This document shows, in pieces, positions 8,061-15,466 of a DNA stretch of 22,246 nucleotides (positions within the stretch are counted from its first letter, which is position 1; each line of letters opens with the position of its first letter). Made by a program: the position numbers and the translations under genes. This stretch comes from an uncultured Sphingopyxis sp. (GTDB lineage: Bacteria; Pseudomonadota; Alphaproteobacteria; Sphingomonadales; Sphingomonadaceae). Under the pieces are notes generated by a model. It was given only the letters and a program-made list of their open reading frames with translations. It made no database searches and was not told where the DNA came from. The DNA lies in the NCBI GenBank assembly GCA_937957805.1, contig CALFXW010000245.1, positions 1 to 22,246 on the forward strand, read 5' to 3'.

Positions 8061-9476
8061 TCAGATGCGCAACACGCCGGGCAGTTTGGGCAGGGGCTGT
8101 TCGGGTATGCCATGTGCAGCCATCGTCTGCAGCGCGGCGAATACATCGCCGTCGATCGCACTCCCGACATCGCGCGCCATGACAGCCAGCGCTTCGTCGA
8201 GCGGCATTGCCGCACGATAGGGCCGGGCAGAGGTGATGGCATCGAAATAATCGGCGACCGAAATGATCCGCGTTTCCAGACTGAGCGTGCGGGCATCCAG
8301 CCCCAGCGGATATCCCTTGCCATCCAGCCGTTCATGGTGCGAACCCGCCATCATCGCCATTGACCGCATAACGCCAACGCGCGCCAATATGTCGCGGGTC
8401 AGCCCGGCATGCCCCTTCATCTCCAGCCATTCATCGCCATCGAGCGGCCCTGCCTTGTCGAGAATGCGATTGCTCACCCCCAGCTTGCCAATGTCATGCA
8501 GCGCCGCGCCGCGCACCAATGGGCGGCGCTCCTCGGCCGGGATGCCCAATATCTCGCCCAGCCGGTCGGTGAAAAAGGCGACGCGGTTGCTATGCCCGCC
8601 GGTAAAGGGGCTTTTGGCGTCGATTACCTGTCCAAAGGCCATGGCGATATCGTCGAGAAAATCCTCATCAACCTCGACACTCGATTGCGCGGGTTCGAGC
8701 GCGAAGAGCGATTTTTCGATGTTGATCGCGCCCACTTCGGCCCAGAATTGCGGCTTGCCTGCGATGAGCACGAACAGGCTGACCAGATAGGGGTCGAACC
8801 ATGTGTCGGCGCGCGCCTTTACCTCGGCGAGCGCGCGCGATGGCCCCTCTGCCATATAGAAAACATCGGCAACTTGGGCGAGGAGCGCGATGCGTGAGAG
8901 GAGCGGGATGGCATTGCCCGACAGGCCGCGCGGCATGCCCGCGCCGTCCCAATGTTCGTCGAGGCTGGATATGGCGCCGGCCACATTTTCCGAAAAACGC
9001 AGCCGCCGCGCGATCGTCGCCCCCTGCGTGCAACGGGTGTGGATAAAGCCGGTCAAAATGGGTGCGGCGTTGGTGAGCAGATGGTCGCGCGCCGCGCTGC
9101 GCACCGCATCGCTTTCGCGCCGCCCCACCTCAGCCTCAACAAAGCGCAGGAAATCCGCGCCATCGGGGCCAATCAGCTTGAACCCTTGTTTCAGCGTGCG
9201 GTCATCCCCGACAAATAATTCGGCAACGCGCGCCGCATTGCTCGAACAACCAAGATCTTTGAGCAAGGTGGCATATAGGCAGTCGGCAAGCTCCTGCCCC
9301 TCCAGCCCGGCGGCCATGCCCAATTGGACGGCAATCCACGCCGCGCGGATGCTATGCCCGGCGGGCTGCCCCTCTGTCAGGTCGAGCGCATAGGAAAAGG
9401 CACCGAGGATTTCGCCCAAACGAGCGTTGCCGACGCGCTGGACACGCGCGAAATGACGGGCTGCCGGTTGAAACAT
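8061..9476 (-). CDS. HD-GYP domain protein, tandem copies with one degenerate
   Basis: Predicted c-di-GMP phosphodiesterase of 471 residues. The C-terminal domain (about 270-471) is complete: GGHSNRVA, AALHDIGKLGVSNRILDK (HDIG at 327-330), then HHERLDGKGYP (380-390), VADYFDAITSARPYR and the following helices, as needed for the metal site and hydrolysis of c-di-GMP. The N-terminal half (about 25-235) has the same order of elements but with the catalytic residues lost: LLKDLG in place of HDIG and EHWDGAGMPRGL in place of H-x-x-x-DG-x-GYP. It therefore looks like a decayed duplicate that may now be a sensory or dimerisation part. A GAGGA lies about 6 bases before ATG 9476. No receiver domain and no membrane segment were seen. 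The cyclase at 2277 makes the substrate. Confidence 0.93.
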   Translation of the reverse strand: MFQPAARHFARVQRVGNARLGEILGAFSYALDLTEGQPAGHSIRAAWIAVQLGMAAGLEGQELADCLYATLLKDLGCSSNAARVAELFVGDDRTLKQGFKLIGPDGADFLRFVEAEVGRRESDAVRSAARDHLLTNAAPILTGFIHTRCTQGATIARRLRFSENVAGAISSLDEHWDGAGMPRGLSGNAIPLLSRIALLAQVADVFYMAEGPSRALAEVKARADTWFDPYLVSLFVLIAGKPQFWAEVGAINIEKSLFALEPAQSSVEVDEDFLDDIAMAFGQVIDAKSPFTGGHSNRVAFFTDRLGEILGIPAEERRPLVRGAALHDIGKLGVSNRILDKAGPLDGDEWLEMKGHAGLTRDILARVGVMRSMAMMAGSHHERLDGKGYPLGLDARTLSLETRIISVADYFDAITSARPYRAAMPLDEALAVMARDVGSAIDGDVFAALQTMAAHGIPEQPLPKLPGVLRI

Positions 9477-9577
9477 CTGCTGTCCTCACGCTCCCCAGCT
9501 GTGCCGAGGGCATAAGCGGCAATATTTACTATATGGTTAGCGGCGCAGGCGCAGTGGCAGCCCGTCAGCGCCGAACG

Positions 9578-10585
9578 CTAAAATTGATAGGCGAGGCCAA
9601 GGCCACCGATCCATTGATCCGCATCCCCGCGCGTCGCGACAATCGGGCTTTGCGCATAATTGCCCAGCAAACGCCCATATTGCGCGCCGCCGACGATCAG
9701 CAAGCCTTGGCGCAAGTCACCTGAAATCGCATGGGCGAGCGCGACGCCAAATGTCGCCTTGCCCAGCGTCGCACGGTCGCCCGCACCCGCATAAATGGGC
9801 AGGCCGCTGCGCGCTGCGCCCGCTGCATCAATGTCGAAATAATGCGCGCCAAACCCCGGCCCATAGATATTGACCGATGCGGACAGGCCGACAAAGCTGT
9901 GGCGCGACAAGGGCGTGCCATAATCGACAGATGGCGACAAAATCCAACTGCCATGTTCGCCGCTGACATCCTGCAAAAATGTGACGCGCGCGCCCAATTG
10001 GTCATAGGCGCTGGTGATGACGCCATTGTGGCTGACGCCTGCGAACAGCCCCGCCTCTATCGCGGTGCCGCGTTCGCCGAGCAAGGCGACGATGGGGTCA
10101 TGCACGCTGCGCGCGCGATCCGAACGAATGTTGACGATTGGTCCCAGTTTCCAGTCGGTGTCGGCCCCCCGTATCTGGCGTAGCAGGTCGATCTGCAAAT
10201 TGCTGCCGCGTGAGGATATGGCATAGCCCGAAATCCGCGCGCGAATAAGCCCGCCGGGGATGCGGCGGCGGGTGTTGGAACCATTATAATCGGGCACCGA
10301 AATCAGCCCGATACCGATACCCAGATAATCGCGCGGCACGCGCCGTTCGCCATCCTCCAGACCATCTGCGCCGATGACGGGCACCGGCACTTCGGTGTTT
10401 CGCAGGGCATTGGCGCGAACCTGCGCATCGCTGGATATGGAAAATGGCGGCGCAGGGACGGCATCGTCCCCCATCGTCGCCCCGTCCTGCACAGGCGCAA
10501 TCTCCGCCGCCTCCAGCCTTTGGGCGTTTACCGACATTGGAGCCAGCAACAGCGTCACGGCAGCGAGGTTGGATGGGGCACGCAT
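9578..10585 (-). CDS. MipA/OmpV family outer-membrane protein
   Basis: A 335-residue predicted outer-membrane beta-barrel. It opens with a signal peptide (MRAPSNLAAVTLLLAPMSVNAQ, cleavage probably after NA or AQ). After a disordered linker (about 23-85) the barrel starts with DYLGIGIGLISVPDYNGSN, the usual MipA/OmpV opening, continues in alternating strands (GLFAGVSHNGVITSAYDQLGARV, SPSVDYGTPLSRHSFVGLSASV) and ends in Phe, the normal outer-membrane signature. The ATG at 10585 has an AGGA about 7 bases upstream and gives a proper signal peptide; the longer reading from TTG 10606 is less likely. MipA in E. coli binds murein-synthesis proteins, but many members have only been described as porin-like. 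It lies about 100 bases after the monooxygenase on the same strand. Confidence 0.9.
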   Translation of the reverse strand: MRAPSNLAAVTLLLAPMSVNAQRLEAAEIAPVQDGATMGDDAVPAPPFSISSDAQVRANALRNTEVPVPVIGADGLEDGERRVPRDYLGIGIGLISVPDYNGSNTRRRIPGGLIRARISGYAISSRGSNLQIDLLRQIRGADTDWKLGPIVNIRSDRARSVHDPIVALLGERGTAIEAGLFAGVSHNGVITSAYDQLGARVTFLQDVSGEHGSWILSPSVDYGTPLSRHSFVGLSASVNIYGPGFGAHYFDIDAAGAARSGLPIYAGAGDRATLGKATFGVALAHAISGDLRQGLLIVGGAQYGRLLGNYAQSPIVATRGDADQWIGGLGLAYQF

Positions 10586-10640
10586 AGCCGCATCCTGCCG
10601 CGTCAAAACTTAACCGGCAATTGCCAATATCATCACATCA

Positions 10641-10654
10641 CCGCGCTGGCGCGG
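10641..10654 (-). terminator. Small GC hairpin after the monooxygenase gene
   Basis: CCGCGC and GCGCGG are separated by two bases and form a perfect 6-bp inverted repeat about 30 bases after the monooxygenase stop. No T-run follows on the minus strand, so it may only slow or protect the transcript. A separate perfect palindrome GGCAATTGCC (10616-10625) lies just ahead of the MipA-like gene and could be an operator; nothing further supports it. Confidence 0.25.
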
Positions 10655-10684
10655 CCTTTGGTCGCCCGCGTTGCCGGACGCGCC

Positions 10685-12208
10685 CTATTCCGCAGCCTCG
10701 GCGCGGCGCTGTCCCCTGTCATAGACAAATTCGTCGCCATTAAAGTCGATTTTGGGGAAAGCGTCGCGTTCGGCCCAATAATCCTGATTGTGCCGCCATT
10801 CGGGTTTGTCGCCGCGCCGGGGCAATTTATCCAGCCCGCGCATCAGATAGCCGGGGTTGAAATTTGCCGCCTCAATCCACGGTAATATCGCCATGTCGCT
10901 ATCCTCTGCCCGCAATGCGACATCGACGCGTTTGGCCCCGATGGCATCCATATGGCGCAGCAGATTGGTGACGAAATCGCCCATCATATCGACGCGCAAC
11001 GTCCAACTTGCCCGGAAATATCCCATCACCCAGACGAGGTTGGGGACACCGGTCATCATCGCGCCGCGATAATTGACCGTTTCATGCCAATCGACGGCTT
11101 TGCCATCGACGCTGAAATCGATCCCCCCCATCATCAGCAGGTTGAACCCGGTCGCCGCGACGATGATGTCGGCATCAATTGCCGTGCCATCCTTTGTCAC
11201 CAGCCCGGTCGCGGTGAAATGGTCGATGTCATCGGTGACGACGCTGACCCGCCCGGCGGCGGCATGCTGGAAAATATCCCCCTCTGGGCAAAAGGCGAGC
11301 CGTTGCTGCCAGACGCGATATTTGGGGGTAAAATGGGGTTCAAAGACAAAATCTTCGCCGCCATATTGGCGGATCAGCATGCGCAATTCCTCCACCACCA
11401 CATCGGGTTCGCTCTGACAACGCTGGGTCATCAGATTCTGGTCGTGCATGATTTGCGCGCGCACGACGCGGTGGACGGTGGGTTCATCAATCCCCACTTC
11501 GCGCAGCCGGTCGGCCAGTTCATTGCGGTTGGGGCTACAGAAAAAATAGGTGGGCGAACGCTGCAGCATCGTCACATGCGCCGCCTTTTCGGCAAAGGCG
11601 GGGACGATGGTCGCCGCCGTTGCGCCCGAACCGATGACGAGTACGCGCTTGCCCGCATAATCAATCGCCGGGGCCCATTGCTGCGCATGGACGAACAGCC
11701 CTCGGTAATCGGCGCGGCCCGGCCAATCGGGGGTGTAGGGATTGTCATGGTCGTAATATCCCTGACACATCCACAGGAAATTACAGGTGAAATGCACCTC
11801 GGCGCCGTCGGCATCGCACGCTTCGACATGCCAGAGGTTTTCGTTGCTCGACCAGCGGCAATGGTGGATGCGGTGGCCATAGCGGATGTGCGGGGCAATG
11901 TGGTTTTCCGCAATCACATCGCCCAGATATTTCATAATTTCCGCGCCGCTGGCGACCGGTGCGCCCACCCATGGCTTGAAACGATAGCCAAAGGTGTAAA
12001 GGTCACTGTCCGAGCGCACGCCGGGGTATTTATGCGTTTCCCATGTGCCACCGAAACCCGATTTTGCTTCCAGAACGACATAGCTTTTGTCGGGGCATTG
12101 GTCTTGCAAATGCCATGCCGAACCAATGCCTGAAATCCCCGCGCCGACGATCAATACGTCGAAATGTTGGGCATTCATGGCTGGCTTTGCTGCAGAATTG
12201 GCGGGCAC
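10685..12208 (-). CDS. Flavin-containing Baeyer-Villiger monooxygenase, EthA-like
   Basis: A 507-residue FAD- and NADPH-dependent monooxygenase that would insert oxygen into ketones or oxidise heteroatoms. FAD-binding GAGISG lies near residue 22 and the GGTW/KYPG-R-SDSDLYT stretch follows, as in mycobacterial EthA, which the whole sequence resembles from memory (IRYGHRIHHCRWS, GSGATAATIVPA, TMLQRSPTYFF, ATGFNL, WTLRVDMMGDFV). The NADPH Rossmann motif is IGSGATA near 192-198. The Baeyer-Villiger fingerprint FxGxxxHxxxW(P/D) appears as YRGLFVHAQQWA (about 168-179), with Tyr first and Ala last. GTG 12208 is preferred because GGAGG (12216-12220) is at the right distance; GTG 12214 is too close to it. 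An FNR-type box lies upstream. Natural substrate unknown. Confidence 0.92.
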   Translation of the reverse strand: MPANSAAKPAMNAQHFDVLIVGAGISGIGSAWHLQDQCPDKSYVVLEAKSGFGGTWETHKYPGVRSDSDLYTFGYRFKPWVGAPVASGAEIMKYLGDVIAENHIAPHIRYGHRIHHCRWSSNENLWHVEACDADGAEVHFTCNFLWMCQGYYDHDNPYTPDWPGRADYRGLFVHAQQWAPAIDYAGKRVLVIGSGATAATIVPAFAEKAAHVTMLQRSPTYFFCSPNRNELADRLREVGIDEPTVHRVVRAQIMHDQNLMTQRCQSEPDVVVEELRMLIRQYGGEDFVFEPHFTPKYRVWQQRLAFCPEGDIFQHAAAGRVSVVTDDIDHFTATGLVTKDGTAIDADIIVAATGFNLLMMGGIDFSVDGKAVDWHETVNYRGAMMTGVPNLVWVMGYFRASWTLRVDMMGDFVTNLLRHMDAIGAKRVDVALRAEDSDMAILPWIEAANFNPGYLMRGLDKLPRRGDKPEWRHNQDYWAERDAFPKIDFNGDEFVYDRGQRRAEAAE

Positions 12209-12257
12209 GGGCACTCCTCCTTAAAAGGCGAATCATATTTGACACTTTATATGCCAA

Positions 12258-12263
12258 AATATG
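12258..12263 (-). promoter_or_regulatory. Candidate -10 element of the monooxygenase promoter
   Basis: CATATT on the minus strand (4 of 6 to TATAAT) is centred 33 bases from the centre of the FNR-type box at 12287-12300. That puts the box near -42, the position used by FNR-type activators that touch RNA polymerase directly. The start site would lie roughly 40 bases before the GTG. This is pattern reading only. Confidence 0.35.
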
Positions 12264-12286
12264 GCGGCTTTGGACAATTGCCGACA

Positions 12287-12300
12287 TTGATACGGATCAA
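12287..12300. promoter_or_regulatory. FNR/FixK-type binding site (perfect palindrome)
   Basis: TTGATACGGATCAA matches the FNR/Anr/FixK consensus TTGAT-N4-ATCAA in every defined position. It lies between the divergent monooxygenase (start 12208) and the small membrane gene (start 12341). It suits the monooxygenase better, with a -10-like CATATT at the proper distance, whereas for the plus-strand gene the start site would fall within a few bases of the ATG. It suggests control by oxygen or nitrogen-oxide state. Confidence 0.65.
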
Positions 12301-12340
12301 ACCCCTTTTGCCCCATAGCCCAAGGCTCTAAGGTCGCCCT

Positions 12341-12610
12341 ATGGATGGCAACACACCCCCGCCGCGATCGCGCGGCGAACCAGTGTTTATCGAACGGGCA
12401 AGGCGCATCGGCTGGTTGTTGCTGGTGCTGGCAGCGGGGGCGATGGCGTGGGGTCGCCTCGGCAATATGCCGCGCCTTGCAGGGGGCATTGCCATTGGCT
12501 GCGGCATTTTGGGGCTGCTCGCCATCGTCAATGTCGCGCTTGTCCGCGCGCTATATGCGCAATTGCCCGATGCGGCGGGAACGGAACATGGCGATGAAGG
12601 CGATTCTTAA
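12341..12610 (+). CDS. Small hypothetical 2-TM membrane protein
   Basis: An 89-residue protein of unknown family. A basic, proline-rich N-terminus (about 1-22) precedes two hydrophobic helices (about 24-42 and 47-69) and an acidic tail. The topology suggests an inner-membrane protein with both ends in the cytoplasm. No strong ribosome binding site is seen before ATG 12341 (AAGGTCG is weak). It is divergent from the monooxygenase and followed by a repeat mosaic. Frame and composition look coding, but it is supported only by sequence character. Confidence 0.6.
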   Translation: MDGNTPPPRSRGEPVFIERARRIGWLLLVLAAGAMAWGRLGNMPRLAGGIAIGCGILGLLAIVNVALVRALYAQLPDAAGTEHGDEGDS

Positions 12611-12656
12611 TCCGGGTGGGCAAGAGCGCTTGGACATTATGCTCCTGCCTTGCCTC

Positions 12657-12684
12657 GTGTCTCGACTTCGCTCGACACGAACGG
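12657..12684 (+). repeat. Sphingomonad-type intergenic repeat, copy 1
   Basis: A 28-base element opening GTGTCTCGACT and closing TCGACACGAACGG, matching the copy at 20202-20229 in 25 of 28 positions. The TCGACAC end is complementary to GTGTC(TC)GA at the front, so it folds as a small hairpin. Such REP-like elements are known scattered between genes in many alphaproteobacteria. Confidence 0.7.
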
Positions 12685-12695
12685 ACGGGAAAATC

Positions 12696-12717
12696 CCCCT
12701 CCCGTTTACGGGAGGGG
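12696..12717. repeat. Perfect 10-bp-stem hairpin repeat
   Basis: CCCCTCCCGT and ACGGGAGGGG are exact reverse complements separated by TT. The sequence is then followed by TTAGGGGTGGGC. The CCCCTCCCG...CGGGAGGGG form with an AGGGG(T)GGGC flank is a common intergenic element in alphaproteobacteria, recalled from general knowledge. It could also act as a bidirectional terminator between the small plus-strand gene and the spt gene. Confidence 0.65.
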
Positions 12718-12740
12718 TTAGGGGTGGGCATTTTTCTTTA

Positions 12741-12777
12741 CTGGATAGCTCCGTCGCCTTTGGCTCTTCGCAATGAC
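12741..12777 (+). repeat. Third intergenic repeat (CTGGATAGCT...CGCAATGAC type)
   Basis: Opens CTGGATAGCTCCGTCGCC and ends CTCTTCGCAATGAC. It resembles the 'GGATTGCTTCG...CGCAATGAC' dispersed element of sphingomonads and relatives, as recalled and not checked. It abuts the 3' end of the serine palmitoyltransferase gene. Confidence 0.5.
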
Positions 12778-12784
12778 CCTAGCC

Positions 12785-13984
12785 CTAAATAATCCCGACC
12801 TTTTTGCCCGCGCGTTCAAAGCGGTGCAAAATCTCCTCCACCTGTTCGCTGCTATGTTCGGCGCACAGCGAACAGCGAAGCAAGGTCATGCCCGCAGGGG
12901 TTGCGGGCGGACGGGCAAGGTTGACGTACAGCCCCTCCTGCAACAATGCTTCCCACATCATCGCACCGGGTTCGAGGTCGGGCATGATCACCGCGATAAT
13001 CGCGCTTTGCGGGGTTTGTGTGCCCAATTGAAAGCCAAGTTCGCGCAAACCTGCGTGGAGCCGTTTGCTATTTTCCCATAAATGTGCGCGCTTGTTCGAC
13101 CCGTGCATCAATTTGCGGATGCTGGTCGCGGCGGTGGCGACCACGCTGGGCGGCAGCGATGCGGTAAAGACATAGGGCCGGCAGACGAGGCGCAGCACTT
13201 CAAACTTCGGGTGGTTGGACACGCAAAAACCGCCGACGGTGCCGACGCTTTTGGAAAAAGTGCCGATGATGAAATCCACATCGTCGATGACGCCCGCCGC
13301 TTCGGCAACGCCGCGCCCATGTTCGCCGATAAAGCCCATCGAATGGGCTTCATCGACCAGCACCATCGCGCCATGTTTTTTGGCGATGGCGACCATTTCC
13401 TTGAGCGGGGCAATGTCGCCAAGCATCGAATAAACGCCTTCGAGCACCACCAATTTGCCCGCTTCGGCAGGCAGACGGCCCAGCCGTTTGTCCATCGCCT
13501 CTATATCATTATGCTTGAAGGGGACGGTTTCGGCCTTGCCCATCGCGCAGCCGTCCCAGATGCTGGCATGGCTGTCGATGTCGAGGATGATATAATCCCC
13601 CTTGCCGGCAATCGTCGAAATTATCCCCAGATTGGCCTGATATCCGGTCGAAAAGACCATCGCATGCTGGCAATCATAAAATTGTTTCAGCGCATCTTCG
13701 ACCGCACGGTGCCCGGCATAGGTGCCATTCAGCACCCGGCTGCCGGTCGTTCCGCTGCCAAAATCGTCGAGCGCCTGTTTGCCCGCCGCAATGACATCCG
13801 GGTCAAATGTCATGCCCATATAATTATAGGTGCCAAGCAGGATGGTTTCCCGCCCGTTGCAAATCGCTTCGGTGGGGGAGAGGACTTTTTCCATCACCAG
13901 CGAAAAAGGGTCGGTTACTCCGGTGGCGAGCAGATTGGCCCGAATGTCGATAATCGGGTCAAATTTTGAAAAAAGATCGCTCAT
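12785..13984 (-). CDS. spt: Serine palmitoyltransferase
   Basis: PLP enzyme that condenses L-serine with a long-chain acyl thioester to 3-ketosphinganine, the first committed step of sphingolipid synthesis, in the cytoplasm. The 399-residue sequence is a full alpha-oxoamine synthase: FGSGTTGSRVLNGT, DIDSHASIW with H139, VDEAHSMGFIG with D211 and H214, and the PLP lysine K245 in GTFSKSVGTVGGF. R358 lies in NLARPPATP. All five match the known Sphingomonas paucimobilis SPT residues (H159, D231, H234, K265, R378) with one constant offset of 20, which separates it from KBL and BioF. ATG 13984 overlaps the acyl carrier protein stop by four bases, so the two are translationally coupled. It ends the cluster and faces a repeat block. 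Confidence 0.96.
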   Translation of the reverse strand: MSDLFSKFDPIIDIRANLLATGVTDPFSLVMEKVLSPTEAICNGRETILLGTYNYMGMTFDPDVIAAGKQALDDFGSGTTGSRVLNGTYAGHRAVEDALKQFYDCQHAMVFSTGYQANLGIISTIAGKGDYIILDIDSHASIWDGCAMGKAETVPFKHNDIEAMDKRLGRLPAEAGKLVVLEGVYSMLGDIAPLKEMVAIAKKHGAMVLVDEAHSMGFIGEHGRGVAEAAGVIDDVDFIIGTFSKSVGTVGGFCVSNHPKFEVLRLVCRPYVFTASLPPSVVATAATSIRKLMHGSNKRAHLWENSKRLHAGLRELGFQLGTQTPQSAIIAVIMPDLEPGAMMWEALLQEGLYVNLARPPATPAGMTLLRCSLCAEHSSEQVEEILHRFERAGKKVGII

Positions 13985-14229
13985 TTGGCGGCGACCAAGC
14001 TCGTCACCGCATCGACCAGCTGACCAACATTTTCAATTTCGGCCTGCATATTCATCGAAATGACGATGTCGAATTCATCTTCCACCGCCGCGACGAAATC
14101 CATCACCGTCAAACTGTCCCATTCCAAGTCGGCGACAAAGCTGGTGGTGTCACTCAGCGCGATGTCTTTCTTGTTGAAATCGGCAATATGCCCCAAAATG
14201 GCGGCGGAAATCTGCGCACGGTCGCTCAT
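13981..14229 (-). CDS. Acyl carrier protein dedicated to sphingolipid synthesis
   Basis: An 82-residue acidic ACP. The phosphopantetheine site is Ser39 in DLEWDSLTVMDFV, followed by the usual acidic recognition helix VAAVEDEFDI. It overlaps the spt start by four bases (ATGA). In Caulobacter an ACP (AcpR) beside spt supplies the acyl chain to serine palmitoyltransferase; the same role is inferred here. The housekeeping FabD/FabF-linked AcpP is expected elsewhere. ATG 14229 is preferred over the TTG directly before it. A general ACP role is excluded only by context. Confidence 0.93.
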   Translation of the reverse strand: MSDRAQISAAILGHIADFNKKDIALSDTTSFVADLEWDSLTVMDFVAAVEDEFDIVISMNMQAEIENVGQLVDAVTSLVAAK

Positions 14230-14320
14230 CAATTTGTCCCCGAAAAACCTGTCTGGGCTTTTGCCCGCACCCGCGCGGCTATGGCAAGCGAAAATGGCGT
14301 TTTTGGGGCCACACGCGGGT

Positions 14321-15466
14321 TTAGCCGCGGATGGACTTCAGCCGGTGCCAGATATGCCCAAGGCCAAGGATATAGGCAAAGCGTGCCCGCCCGCTCCAGC
14401 CGCCGCGCGCGACGACGATATCGCAAATCTCGCGGGCTTCGCGCCAAATGTGGCACAGCGTCTGATCCTGCGCGGTGGCGCAGGAATCAAATCGGATTTC
14501 GGTTTGGCCGTCCATACAATCCATCAGATGGCGCAACAATAACAGGCCCGGCGCATAACGCGCACAGCTTTCGTCAAAGGCGGTTTTGAAACCGAAGTGA
14601 TTTTGCGTATCGCCCGAAAAATAGCTGGTCATGGCGACCAACCTGTCCCCGGCATAAAGCGACAGGCAGGCGATCTGCCCACAGGCAAAGGCGCTGGCGA
14701 CGACGTTTTCAAAAAGGCAGCGGCTGTCGGTCGCGGCGGCGAGCGCACATGCCTCGCGCCCCTTCCACCCCGATGCTTCGAGGTTCAGGAAATCGGCGAT
14801 CCAAGCGACCATGTCGGCATGGCTTTGCACCCGTTCAACCCGGATTGCACCATAGTCGCGCGCCAATTGCCGTTCGAGCGCGGCAAGGCGGGAACGCCTG
14901 TTTTTGGACAGGTTGGCGGCCCAATATGCATCGCCAGACAGGGTGGAATTAATCGCCGCGCGCTTGTGTGACGCGATAATGTGGCGCGCGCGACCTGTGG
15001 CGCGGCAAAGCGCATCCAGCGCGCGGGTGACGCGATGGTCACTGGGCATGGCGCGCAAATAGAGCGCGAAATCCTGCCCGCCGCCGCCGTCGATATGGCG
15101 GAGGAGCATTGTCCAGAAATGTGCTTCGCGCCCCGGGCGAACCAGCGGCACCCCCATGAAGCGATTGGCGTTGGCAAGGCTGCGCATATGGCGCGCGCCA
15201 ATCCGGCCAAATTGCTGATGCGGTGCCAGAATGGCCACCCCGTCCCACGCGCCATCGCTGCCATGGACGACGAACAGACGGTTAGCGCCAACCCCGTCAA
15301 AATGGCGTAATATCGCGCGCACAAACCAATCAGTGGCAAAGATGGAATCGGCCGATGCGCATTGGCTCAGGCCAGCCCACGCAATCTGATCGGTCATCGA
15401 CAGTGCATCAGCGCGCAGCACCGTCACCCCCGATGTGGGGCGCTGCGCGACATGGGTAAGCGGCAT
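14321..15466 (-). CDS. BioF2-like GNAT acyltransferase, candidate ceramide synthase
   Basis: A 381-residue protein with the BioF2/CelD-like (Acetyltransf_6) GNAT layout. An N-terminal lobe with SIFATDWFVRAI and a Gly-rich MGVPLV region is followed by a C-terminal lobe with FLNLEASGWKGREACAL, ACGQIACLSLYAGDRLVAMTSYF, NHFGFKTAFDESCARYAPGLLLLRHLMD. The last segment is the acyl-CoA/ACP-binding part. ATG 15466 shares its first base with the stop of the cupin gene (TGATG), so the two are coupled; a longer reading from 15613 would lie inside the cupin gene. Bacterial ceramide synthase of Caulobacter is a GNAT-type protein in the same pathway, so N-acylation of the sphingoid base is the best guess. 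FemAB-like aminoacyl transfer or another acylation is possible. Confidence 0.8.
   Translation of the reverse strand: MPLTHVAQRPTSGVTVLRADALSMTDQIAWAGLSQCASADSIFATDWFVRAILRHFDGVGANRLFVVHGSDGAWDGVAILAPHQQFGRIGARHMRSLANANRFMGVPLVRPGREAHFWTMLLRHIDGGGGQDFALYLRAMPSDHRVTRALDALCRATGRARHIIASHKRAAINSTLSGDAYWAANLSKNRRSRLAALERQLARDYGAIRVERVQSHADMVAWIADFLNLEASGWKGREACALAAATDSRCLFENVVASAFACGQIACLSLYAGDRLVAMTSYFSGDTQNHFGFKTAFDESCARYAPGLLLLRHLMDCMDGQTEIRFDSCATAQDQTLCHIWREAREICDIVVARGGWSGRARFAYILGLGHIWHRLKSIRG

Noticed and set aside
10952..12133. 393-codon open frame antisense to the monooxygenase
   Set aside because: Shadow frame; the opposite strand has full FAD and NADPH motifs.
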